Positions 27,646 through 35,871 of a stretch of 57,313 bases of DNA are shown piece after piece. The stretch is from Thermoleophilia bacterium (GTDB lineage Bacteria > Actinomycetota > Thermoleophilia > Gaiellales > JAICJC01): contig JAICKX010000007.1 in the NCBI GenBank assembly GCA_025927685.1, positions 1 to 57,313 of the forward strand. Direction: 5' to 3'. A model generated the notes under the pieces. That model was given only the letters and a program-made list of their open reading frames with translations. It did not search any database and was not told the DNA's origin. The position numbers and the translations under genes are program-made. The first letter of the stretch is position 1. Each line of letters starts with the position of its first letter.

Positions 27646-29499
27646 TCACGCCTCGGCGGCGTGGCGCTCCCACTCGCGGTAGAGGTACGCCAGCTCCCGC
27701 TGGAGCTCCTGGTGGCGGGTGCCGTCCTCCGCGACCGCAGAGTCGTCCTCGTACTCGTCGGGCTGTGACAGGCGGGTCTCGAGCGCGCCCAGCTCCTCCT
27801 CGAGCGTGGCGATCGCCCGCTCGAGCTTCGCCGCCCGGCGGGCCGCGCGCTGGGACGGACGCGGCTCCGGAGCAGGCTTCGGCTTCGGCTTGGCCGGCCG
27901 GGCCGGTTCGAGCGGCTGCGGCGCCTGGGCGCGGGCGTAGTCGCCGAACCCGCCGTCACGGGCGACCAGCCGGCCGGCCTCGATCGAGAGCGTCCGCGTC
28001 GCGAGGGCCTCGATCAGCGCGCGGTCGTGGGAGACGAAGAGCAGCGTCCCGGGGTAGGCCAGAAGCGCGTCCTCGAGCGCCTCGCGGCTCTCGATGTCCA
28101 GGTGGTTCGTGGGCTCGTCGAGGATCAGGAAGTTCGCCCCCGAGACGACCGTGCGCAGGAGCGCGAGCCGTCGCCGCTCGCCCCCCGAGAGGGCCGCGAC
28201 CGGCTTCTCGACCTCCTCGCCCGAGAAGAGGAAGCGCCCGAGGAGCGTGCGCGCCTGCGGGCCGGTCAGCTTCGTCCCCGCGACGAGGGCGTCGATCAGC
28301 CGGAGGTTCTCCGGCAGCTCGAGCGACTGCTGCGAGTAGTAGCCGGCGTGCACGCCGTGGCCGAGCTTCGCCCGCCCGGCGGCCGGTTCGCGGCGGCCGA
28401 GCAGGGTCTCGAGGAGCGTCGTCTTCCCGGCTCCGTTCGGCCCAATCAGCGCCACCCGCTGGCCACGCTCGACGGCGAAGCCGGCGTCTGCGATGAGCGT
28501 CCGGCCGGCGACCTCGACGATCAGCCTCTCGGCCTCGACGACGATCCGGCCGCTCCTGGCGGGCGGCGGGAAGTCGAACTTGAGCGAGCGCTGCTCGGTG
28601 GGGCGCTCGACGCGCTCGATTCGCGACATGGCCTTCAGCTTGCTCTGGGCCTGGCGGGCCTTCGTGCCGTACCGGAACCGGTCGACGAAGCGCTGGAGGT
28701 GCGCCAGCTCCTCCTGCTGGCGCTCGAACGCGCCGGCCTGGGCGGCAACGCGCTCGGCCTTCACCCGGCGCCAGTTGGAGTACGAGCCCTTCTCGTAGCG
28801 GCCGCGCCCGCGGTCGATCTCGAGCACGCCCGTCGCGACCGACTCCAGGAACCAGCGGTCGTGCGAGACGAAGACGACGCCGGCGTCGAGCGCCGCCAGG
28901 TGGTCCTCGAGCCACTCGATGGCGTCGGTGTCGAGGTGGTTCGTCGGCTCGTCGAGCAGGAGCACGTCGGGCTCGGCGGCCAGGGCGCGCACGAGCGACG
29001 CCCGCGTCAGCTCTCCGCCGGAGAAGGTGCGAAGCGGCCGGTCGAGGTCGTCCGGCGTGAACCCGAGCCCGCGCGCGACCGACTCGAGCCGCGCCCGCCA
29101 CGCGTAGCCGCCCGCCCGCTCGAACTCGCCCTGGGCGGCGTCGTAGCGGCGAAGGACGGCGTCCGTCGGCTGGTCGGCCATCCGCGCCTCCAGGTCGCGC
29201 AGCTCGGCCTCCAGCTGCTCGGCCCGCGCCGCGCCGGCGCCGACGTACGACCCGAGCGTCTCCCGTCCGGCGAGCGGCGGCCGCTGGTCGTGCAGGGCGA
29301 CGCGCGTGCCGGGCGGCAGCGAGATGTCGCCCCGGTCGGGCGTGAGCTCGCCGGCCAGGAGGCGCAGGAGCGTCGTCTTGCCCGCGCCGTTTCGGCCCAC
29401 CAGCGCCACCCGGTCGCGCGGCCGGAGGATGGCCGAGACGTCGGCCAGGACCTCGTCCGCGCCGTAGGAGAGCGCCACGGAGGTGACGTGAACGGTCAT
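27646..29499 (-). CDS. ABC-F family ATPase
   Basis: Two Walker A (GRNGAGKTTLL, GPNGAGKTTLL) and two LLLDEPTNHLD/LILDEPTNHLD; no TM. Confidence 0.94.
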   Translation of the reverse strand: MTVHVTSVALSYGADEVLADVSAILRPRDRVALVGRNGAGKTTLLRLLAGELTPDRGDISLPPGTRVALHDQRPPLAGRETLGSYVGAGAARAEQLEAELRDLEARMADQPTDAVLRRYDAAQGEFERAGGYAWRARLESVARGLGFTPDDLDRPLRTFSGGELTRASLVRALAAEPDVLLLDEPTNHLDTDAIEWLEDHLAALDAGVVFVSHDRWFLESVATGVLEIDRGRGRYEKGSYSNWRRVKAERVAAQAGAFERQQEELAHLQRFVDRFRYGTKARQAQSKLKAMSRIERVERPTEQRSLKFDFPPPARSGRIVVEAERLIVEVAGRTLIADAGFAVERGQRVALIGPNGAGKTTLLETLLGRREPAAGRAKLGHGVHAGYYSQQSLELPENLRLIDALVAGTKLTGPQARTLLGRFLFSGEEVEKPVAALSGGERRRLALLRTVVSGANFLILDEPTNHLDIESREALEDALLAYPGTLLFVSHDRALIEALATRTLSIEAGRLVARDGGFGDYARAQAPQPLEPARPAKPKPKPAPEPRPSQRAARRAAKLERAIATLEEELGALETRLSQPDEYEDDSAVAEDGTRHQELQRELAYLYREWERHAAEA

Positions 29500-29518
29500 C
29501 GCCGTATGATGACCGTCC

Positions 29519-30229
29519 GTGGTGGCACTCTTCCCCACCTGCCTCGGCGAGGCGCTGAATCGGGCTGCCGTCCGCGACACCTCGCGCCTTCTGGCCGCGG
29601 CCGGCGTGGCCGCCGAGCAGCCGTCCGGCGCCACGTGCTGCGGCCAGCCGGCCTGGAACAGCGGCTTCGTCCGCGATGCGCGCCGGGTCGCCCGCCGCAC
29701 GCTCCGCGCGCTCGCAGACGCCGAGGCGGTCGTCGTCCCGGGCGGCTCGTGCGCGGCCATGATGCGGCTCCACTGGCGCGAGCTCTTCCGCGGCGAGCGC
29801 GACGAGGAGCTGGCCGAGGCGGTGGCGGCGCGAACGTTCGAGCTCTCCCAGTACCTCGTCGACGAGCGGGGCTGGGTGCCGCCCGAGCCCGCACGCAAGG
29901 CCGAGGTCTCCTACCACGACTCGTGTCACATGCTGCGCGAGCTTCGCCTGCACGACCAGCCGCGCGCGTTGCTCGCGGCCGTGTGCGACGTGCGCGAGCT
30001 GCCCAGGGCCGACCGCTGCTGCGGCTTCGGCGGCACGTTCTCGGTGCGCTACCCGGACGTCTCGACCGCCATGGCCGACGACAAGCTGGCCTCCGCGGCC
30101 ACGATCGCCGCGGCGACCGTGGCGAGCGCCGACCCGGGATGCGTCATGCAGATCGAGGGCCGGGCATCCCGGACGGGCGCCGGCGTGCGGGTCGCCCACC
30201 TGGCGACGATCGTGGCGGAGGCGCTGTGA
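29519..30229 (+). CDS. lutA: LutA/LldE-like Fe-S oxidoreductase subunit (Cys-rich)
   Basis: TCCGQPAWNSGF, SCHMLRELRL, CCGFGGTFSVRYPDVSTAM motifs. Confidence 0.9.
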   Translation: MVALFPTCLGEALNRAAVRDTSRLLAAAGVAAEQPSGATCCGQPAWNSGFVRDARRVARRTLRALADAEAVVVPGGSCAAMMRLHWRELFRGERDEELAEAVAARTFELSQYLVDERGWVPPEPARKAEVSYHDSCHMLRELRLHDQPRALLAAVCDVRELPRADRCCGFGGTFSVRYPDVSTAMADDKLASAATIAAATVASADPGCVMQIEGRASRTGAGVRVAHLATIVAEAL

Positions 30230-31530
30230 GCGGGTTCGAGGCCCGGTCGCGGGCCGCGCTCGCCGACCCGCGCAAGCGGGCGAACGTCCCCCGCTTCGCC
30301 GAGAAGGCGGCCTTGAACCGCGTGCGCGGCTTCGAGGGCGTCGACCTGGAGGCGCTGCGAGCTGCGGGCGAGGCGGCCCGGGCGCGCGCGATCGCAGACC
30401 TGCCGCGGCTGCTCGACGCCCTCCAGGCGAAGCTGGAGGCGGCCGGCGCGGTCGTCCACCGGGCGGCCACGGGCGCGGACGCCGCCCGCTACGTGACGGA
30501 CGTCGTCCTGCGCCACGGGCGGATGGTGGTGAAGAGCAAGTCGATGGCATCCGAGGAGATCGGCCTGAACGACCACCTGGAGGCGGCCGGCGTCGAGGTG
30601 GTCGAGACCGACCTCGGCGAGTTCATCGTCCAGACCGCCGGCGAGGCGCCCGAGCACATCATCATCCCGGCGATCCACAAGACCACCGGCCAGGTGCGTG
30701 ACCTCTTCGAGCCGCTGGCGGGCCGCCCGATCGGCGACGACCCGGCCGAGCTCACGAGGTTCGCGCGCGCCCACCTGCGCAAGCGGTTCCTCGAGGCCCC
30801 GGTCGGGATCACGGGCGTCAACTTCGCCGTCGCCGAGACCGGGACGATCGTCCTCGTCACGAACGAAGGCAACGGGCGCATGTGCTCGTCGCTGCCGAAG
30901 GTGCACGTCGCGATCATGGGGATGGAGCGCGTGGTCGCCGATCTCGCCGATCTGGCGGTGCTGCTGCCGCTTCTGACCCGCTCCGGCACCGGCCAGAAGA
31001 TCACCTCGTACGTGACGATGCTGAACGGGCCGCGCCGGCGCGAGGAGGGCGACGGCCCCGAGGAGATGCACGTCGTCATCCTGGATAACGGCCGCGCGCG
31101 GGTGCGCGAGACGCCCTATCGCAGCGTCCTTCACTGCATCCGCTGCGGCGCCTGCCAGAACGTCTGCCCGGTCTATCGCCAGGTGGGCGGCACCGCCTAC
31201 GGCTGGGTGTACGGCGGGCCGATCGGCGCCGTCCTGACGCCGCTCCTGCACGGCGACCAGGAGCTGGGCCACGCGTCGTCGCTCTGCGCCGCGTGCGACG
31301 ACGTCTGCCCGGTCCGGATCCCGCTCCACGAGCTCCTGCTCGGCCTGCGCCGCGACCGCGCCGCCGACTCGGCCGGCGCGCTCGAGCGGCTCGCGTTCCG
31401 GCTCTGGAGCCTCGCCTGGAGCCGGCCGTGGCTCTACCGGCTCACGGTCCGGATGGCCGGAACGGCCCGCGGCCCCCTGCCGCTCCTGCGGCGCTGGACG
31501 CGCACTCGCGACCTCGAGGTGCACCGGTGA
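30226..31530 (+). CDS. lutB: LutB/LldF-like Fe-S protein
   Basis: MVVKSKSMASEEIGLNDHLEAAG; HCIRCGACQNVCPVYR; CAACDDVCPVRIPL. Confidence 0.94.
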   Translation: MSGFEARSRAALADPRKRANVPRFAEKAALNRVRGFEGVDLEALRAAGEAARARAIADLPRLLDALQAKLEAAGAVVHRAATGADAARYVTDVVLRHGRMVVKSKSMASEEIGLNDHLEAAGVEVVETDLGEFIVQTAGEAPEHIIIPAIHKTTGQVRDLFEPLAGRPIGDDPAELTRFARAHLRKRFLEAPVGITGVNFAVAETGTIVLVTNEGNGRMCSSLPKVHVAIMGMERVVADLADLAVLLPLLTRSGTGQKITSYVTMLNGPRRREEGDGPEEMHVVILDNGRARVRETPYRSVLHCIRCGACQNVCPVYRQVGGTAYGWVYGGPIGAVLTPLLHGDQELGHASSLCAACDDVCPVRIPLHELLLGLRRDRAADSAGALERLAFRLWSLAWSRPWLYRLTVRMAGTARGPLPLLRRWTRTRDLEVHR

Positions 31531-31919
31531 TCGACCGGTTCACGCGCGAGCTCGAGGCGGTCGGCGGGCACGTGCACCACGGCCGGGAGGCGCTCGCCGA
31601 GCTGGCCGCGGGCGAGGGGGTCTCGGTGACGCCGTGCCTGGCGCTCATCGCCGAGACGGGGACGGCGATCGTGTCGGCCCGGCTCTCCGGCGGCCGCCGC
31701 GCCGGGCTCGTCGAGCCGGTGCACGTGATCGAGGCGGCCGAATCCCAGCTCGTCGCCGATCTCGCGGCGGCGCTGCGCGTCGTCGGCCCCGAGCTGGCGG
31801 CGTCGTCGGCCGTCACCTTCGTCACCGGCCCCAGCCGCACGGCCGACATCGAGCAGAACCTGATCCGGGGTGTGCACGGGCCGGGCGAGGTGCATGTGGT
31901 ATTCGTCCCGCCGTCGTGA
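31527..31919 (+). CDS. lutC: LutC/LldG-like protein (short)
   Basis: AETGTAIVSARLSGGRRAG...VTFVTGPSRTADIEQNLIRGVHGPGEVHVVFV. Confidence 0.9.
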   Translation: MIDRFTRELEAVGGHVHHGREALAELAAGEGVSVTPCLALIAETGTAIVSARLSGGRRAGLVEPVHVIEAAESQLVADLAAALRVVGPELAASSAVTFVTGPSRTADIEQNLIRGVHGPGEVHVVFVPPS

Positions 31920-32965
31920 GCGCCCCCTCGACCGAGTTCCTCTATCTGAGCCAGGAGGACGTCGTCGCGGCGGGCGGCACCGACATGGCCGCCATGATCG
32001 AGGTGATGGCGCGCGCCTTCGCCGTGAAGGCGGCGGGCCAGGTCTTCATGCCGCCCAAGGTGATGATCACCTGGTCGGACGGCCCCGGCACCGAGGAGCG
32101 CGACGGCCGGATCATGGCCATGCCGGCCTACGTCGGCGGCGAGTTCGACGTCGCCGGCCTCAAGTGGATCCCGAGCGTCCCCGACAACCCCGAGCGCCAC
32201 GGGCTTCCGCGCGCGAACGCCCTCGTCCTGCTCTCCGACCGGGAGACGGGCCTGCCGCTGGCGATCATGGACGGGACGGTCGTGAGCGCGATGCGCACCG
32301 GCGCCGTGACCGGGCTCGCCGTGCGCCACCTGGCCGTGCCGGGCGCGCGGTCGGCGTGCCTGCTGGGCGCCGGCGTCCTCGCGCACACCCAGCTCGAGGC
32401 GCTCAGGATCGCGATGCCCGAGCTCGCCGAGGTGCGGGTCTACGACCCGCGCGCCGGCCGCTGCGCGGCCTTCTGCGAGCAGCGCTCGGCGGCGACCGGG
32501 CTCGGCGTCCGGCCGGCGGCGACGGCCGCGGAGGCCGTGCGCGGGGCGGAGGTGGTGGTTCCGGCGACGATGGCGGTCGACCCGACGTTCGCGCCCGAGT
32601 GGCTGGCCGAGGGCGCGACCGTCGTTCTCGTCTCGAGCCTCGACGGCCCGGTCGAGCTGCACGCCGTCACCGACCTGCTCGTCGTGGACGACTGGACCCA
32701 CGAGTCCACGCACGAGGGCCGCTACGCGCAGCGCCTCGTCGACGCGGGCGTGCTCGCGGCCGCCGGGCCCGGCGTCGCGGAGCTGTGCGACGTCGTGACG
32801 GGCCGTCACCCCGGCCGGGCCTCGGCGTCGGATCTGGTCGTGGTGAGCCCGGTCGGCCTGGCGCTGGACGATGTGACCGCCGCCAAGCACGTCCTCGACC
32901 GGGCGCGGGAGGCGAACCTGGGGACGACGCTCCGGCTGCGCTCCGGCCCGCCGGTCTGGGAGTGA
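31916..32965 (+). CDS. Ornithine cyclodeaminase / mu-crystallin family
   Basis: FMPPKVMITW...MDGTVVSAMRTGAVTGLAVRHLAVPGARSACLLGAGVLAHTQLEAL. Confidence 0.88.
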   Translation: MSAPSTEFLYLSQEDVVAAGGTDMAAMIEVMARAFAVKAAGQVFMPPKVMITWSDGPGTEERDGRIMAMPAYVGGEFDVAGLKWIPSVPDNPERHGLPRANALVLLSDRETGLPLAIMDGTVVSAMRTGAVTGLAVRHLAVPGARSACLLGAGVLAHTQLEALRIAMPELAEVRVYDPRAGRCAAFCEQRSAATGLGVRPAATAAEAVRGAEVVVPATMAVDPTFAPEWLAEGATVVLVSSLDGPVELHAVTDLLVVDDWTHESTHEGRYAQRLVDAGVLAAAGPGVAELCDVVTGRHPGRASASDLVVVSPVGLALDDVTAAKHVLDRAREANLGTTLRLRSGPPVWE

Positions 32966-34167
32966 GAGGCGTCCTCCTGCGGTCGGGGGACGGCCGCCGG
33001 TTCCTCGTCGCGCAGCTCATGGACTCGATGGCGGGCGGCCTGAGCCTCGTCGTGCTGCCGTGGATGGTGCTCGACGCGGGTGGCTCGCGCTCCCTGGCCG
33101 GAGCCGCCTTCCTGCTCGGCACCATCCCGTACCTCGTGCTCGGGCTGCACGCAGGCGAGATCGGCGACCGCCGCCGGCGCCAGCCGATCATGGTGCTCTC
33201 CGCGATCCTTCAGGGCGTGGCCGCCGCGGCGCTCCCGCTGGTGGTGGCGCTCGGGCCGGCCGCGCGCGATCTCCCGATGGCCCTCATCTTCGTCGCCGGC
33301 ATGGGCGTCACCGCGGGTCGCGTGTTCGTCGACGCGGCCGCCTTCGGCGCGGTCGCCCGGCTGGTCGGGGACGCCCACTTCGTCGAGGGCCAGGCGGCGC
33401 TCTCGCTCGTCTGGTCGCTCGGGTTTCTGATCGGCCCGGCGCTCGGCGGCGGCCTGATCGGCCTGGTGGGCGCGGTGGAGGCCCTGTGGGTGGAGGCGGC
33501 GGGCTTCGCGCTGGCGGCCGTCCTGCTCGCGTCCATCCGGCTCGATCTGGGCCCCGAGCACGACGGCCGTCCCCAGCGGGCCCGGGTGCTTTCCGGTCTC
33601 GAGATGGTGGCGCGCGACCGTGCCCTGCGCCGGCTCACGTCGGTGAGCATGGCGTGGAACCTGACCGTGAACATCTTCTACGCGCTGATCGTGGTGTTCG
33701 CCAGGACCGAGCTCCACGCCGGCGGCCCCGCGGCGGGGAAGATGCTCGCGATCGGCGGCGCGGCCGGCCTCGCCGGCGGAGCGGTCGCCCCGCTCGCGCG
33801 CGACCGGCTCGGGCCGACGGGGGCGCTCCGGATCGCGATCGTCGGGTCGGCCGGAGCGGGGGTGGCGCTGGCGCTCGCGCCCGGCCTCGGCGCGGCGACC
33901 GCCGCCTACGCCGGCCTCGAGGCGACCGGCCTCTGCTTCATCACGATCGTCATCGGCGAGCGTCAGACCCGCGCTGCGCCGGCCCAGCAGGCCCGGGTCG
34001 GCATCACGGGGCGCATGGCGGCGCTCTTCGCCTCCTCGATCGGCGCCGTCGTGGCGAGCGCCATGGTCGCCTTTCTCTCAGCCGGCGACGTGTTCGCCGT
34101 CGCAGCGGCCGGAACCGTGTGCGTGGCGGCCGTCTCCCTGCCGCTGCTCAGGCTCGAGGAGGGCTGA
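32962..34167 (+). CDS. MFS transporter
   Basis: 12-TM-like; HAGEIGDRRRRQPIMVLSAI loop; GTGA overlap with upstream gene. Confidence 0.85.
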   Translation: MRGVLLRSGDGRRFLVAQLMDSMAGGLSLVVLPWMVLDAGGSRSLAGAAFLLGTIPYLVLGLHAGEIGDRRRRQPIMVLSAILQGVAAAALPLVVALGPAARDLPMALIFVAGMGVTAGRVFVDAAAFGAVARLVGDAHFVEGQAALSLVWSLGFLIGPALGGGLIGLVGAVEALWVEAAGFALAAVLLASIRLDLGPEHDGRPQRARVLSGLEMVARDRALRRLTSVSMAWNLTVNIFYALIVVFARTELHAGGPAAGKMLAIGGAAGLAGGAVAPLARDRLGPTGALRIAIVGSAGAGVALALAPGLGAATAAYAGLEATGLCFITIVIGERQTRAAPAQQARVGITGRMAALFASSIGAVVASAMVAFLSAGDVFAVAAAGTVCVAAVSLPLLRLEEG

Positions 34168-34783
34168 GCTCGCCCGCCGCCGGCGCGCCCACGTGCGTGG
34201 CCCTGAGGGCCCGGCCGAAGTAGCGGAAGACGTGGATCTGGAACACCACCATCCACACCGCCGCGACGACCAGGTGCGTGTGCGCGATCACCGACCCGTG
34301 CGCCGGGTCCCAGATCAAGGGCAGGCCCGACAAGAGGAGCGGCACCGATGACGCCAGGAGGAGCAGCGACACGCCCTCCGTGAAGGCCTTCCGCCATCGC
34401 AGCCCCTCGCGGATGCGGCCCGGCTCGAGCGCCCGCAGCTTGAGCAGGACGAGCACGAGGCCCGCCGTCGAGGTGAGGGTGTGCGTCCACGACATCGCCG
34501 CCGACGGGCGGTCGTCGCGCAGGTCGACGGTGTAGACGAGAAGCCCGGTGACAAGGCCCGTGATGAGGAGCGGGAGCGCGGCTGTGGAGAGCCGTGCGGT
34601 GGCCGTCGCCACGGGCCGTGGCGGCACCCGTTCGGCCTCCTTCCGGCGGTGCCACTCGGCCAGCTCCTCGTCGTTCAGGTGCGCCGGCGGCAGCCGCGCG
34701 GCGTAGAGGCCGAACCGCGCCAGGAACCCCAGCCCGACAACCGCGGGCAGGAGGTGCGGGATGTGCAGGAGCACGAACTGCAC
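34148..34783 (-). CDS. Multi-TM protein with intramembrane histidines (possible b-type heme protein)
   Basis: SWTHTLTSTAGLVLVLLKL; VIAHTHLVVAAVWMVVFQIHVFRYF; divergent from coxB. Confidence 0.65.
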   Translation of the reverse strand: MQFVLLHIPHLLPAVVGLGFLARFGLYAARLPPAHLNDEELAEWHRRKEAERVPPRPVATATARLSTAALPLLITGLVTGLLVYTVDLRDDRPSAAMSWTHTLTSTAGLVLVLLKLRALEPGRIREGLRWRKAFTEGVSLLLLASSVPLLLSGLPLIWDPAHGSVIAHTHLVVAAVWMVVFQIHVFRYFGRALRATHVGAPAAGELSPPRA

Positions 34784-34807
34784 CGGTCCAGCGTAGCTGC
34801 ACGACCG

Positions 34808-34836
34808 TTGCCCCTGTCCCGCGACCCGCATAAGAT
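34808..34836 (+). promoter_or_regulatory. Promoter TTGCCC-N17-TAAGAT for coxB
   Basis: -35 34808-34813, -10 34831-34836; GTG start 8 nt after the -10. Confidence 0.55.
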
Positions 34837-34844
34837 GCCGCCCG

Positions 34845-35870
34845 GTGTCACCGTTTTTCAGAGTCGGGTTCGTCGCGCTGGTCCTCGGCGCGCTGGGGTC
34901 GCTCGCCATCTGGCTCACGCCGTCGTGGTTCCCGACGTCGGCCGCGGTCCAGGCCGACCGCCAGGACGAGCTCTACTTCTGGCTGATGGTGATGAGCGCG
35001 TTCATCTTCGCCATCGTCATCGTGTTCCTCGTCTACTCGATGGTGAAGTTCCGGGCCAGGCCCGGCGACGACTCCGACGGCGAGCCGATCCACGGCCACG
35101 CCGGGCTCGAGATCATCTGGACGGTCCTCCCGATCGTGATCGTGCTCGGCTTCGCCATCTACGGCGCCGCGGCGCTGGGCCGAAACGAGGCGCTCGCGAA
35201 GGACCGCCTGATCGTCGACGTGCAGGCCCAGCAGTTCGCGTGGACGTTCACCTACCCGAGCTACGGCAAGCTGAAGACGGGGATCCTCGCCCTCCCGGTG
35301 GGGCGCCAGGTCGAGTTCCACATCACGGCCGTCGAGCACGACGTGCTGCACTCGTTCTACATCCCGGCGTTCCGGCTGAAGCAGGACGCCGTGCCGGGGG
35401 TGCCGCAGAAGCTCATCGCGACGCCCACGAAGCTCGGCACGTACATGGTGACGTGCGCGGAGCTGTGCGGCATCGGCCACAGCCAGATGCGCACCGTCCT
35501 GCACGTCCTCTCGCCGAAGGACTTCACGGCCTGGATCGCCGACCAGAAGAAGGCGGCGTCCCAGCCGGCGGCCGGCGGGAGCACCGACCCGGCCGCGATC
35601 GTCTCGTCGGACTGCGCGAGCTGTCACACGTTCCAGCCCGCGAACGCGACGGGAACCGTGGGCCCGGATCTCGACAACCTGGCGAGCGATGCGTCGAAGT
35701 ACGGCGGCGGACAGTCGCCCGAGGACTATGTGAAGGAGTCGATCGTCGATCCGGACAAGGTCGTCGTCCCCGGCTTCCCGAAGGGGGTCATGCCGACCAC
35801 CTTCGGGACGAGCCTCTCGGCCGACCAGATCGACGCGCTTGTGCAGTATCTGTTGAAAGGCGGGAGCTGA
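34845..35870 (+). CDS. ctaC: Cytochrome c oxidase subunit II with fused cytochrome c domain (caa3-type)
   Basis: CuA motif CAELCGIGHSQM; C-terminal CASCH heme c site. Confidence 0.95.
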   Translation: MSPFFRVGFVALVLGALGSLAIWLTPSWFPTSAAVQADRQDELYFWLMVMSAFIFAIVIVFLVYSMVKFRARPGDDSDGEPIHGHAGLEIIWTVLPIVIVLGFAIYGAAALGRNEALAKDRLIVDVQAQQFAWTFTYPSYGKLKTGILALPVGRQVEFHITAVEHDVLHSFYIPAFRLKQDAVPGVPQKLIATPTKLGTYMVTCAELCGIGHSQMRTVLHVLSPKDFTAWIADQKKAASQPAAGGSTDPAAIVSSDCASCHTFQPANATGTVGPDLDNLASDASKYGGGQSPEDYVKESIVDPDKVVVPGFPKGVMPTTFGTSLSADQIDALVQYLLKGGS

Positions 35871-35871
35871 A

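Noticed and set aside
31442-32890. 482-aa minus-strand ORF across lutC/OCD
   Set aside because: Spurious antisense ORF; no domain features, while the + strand encodes LutC and ornithine cyclodeaminase.
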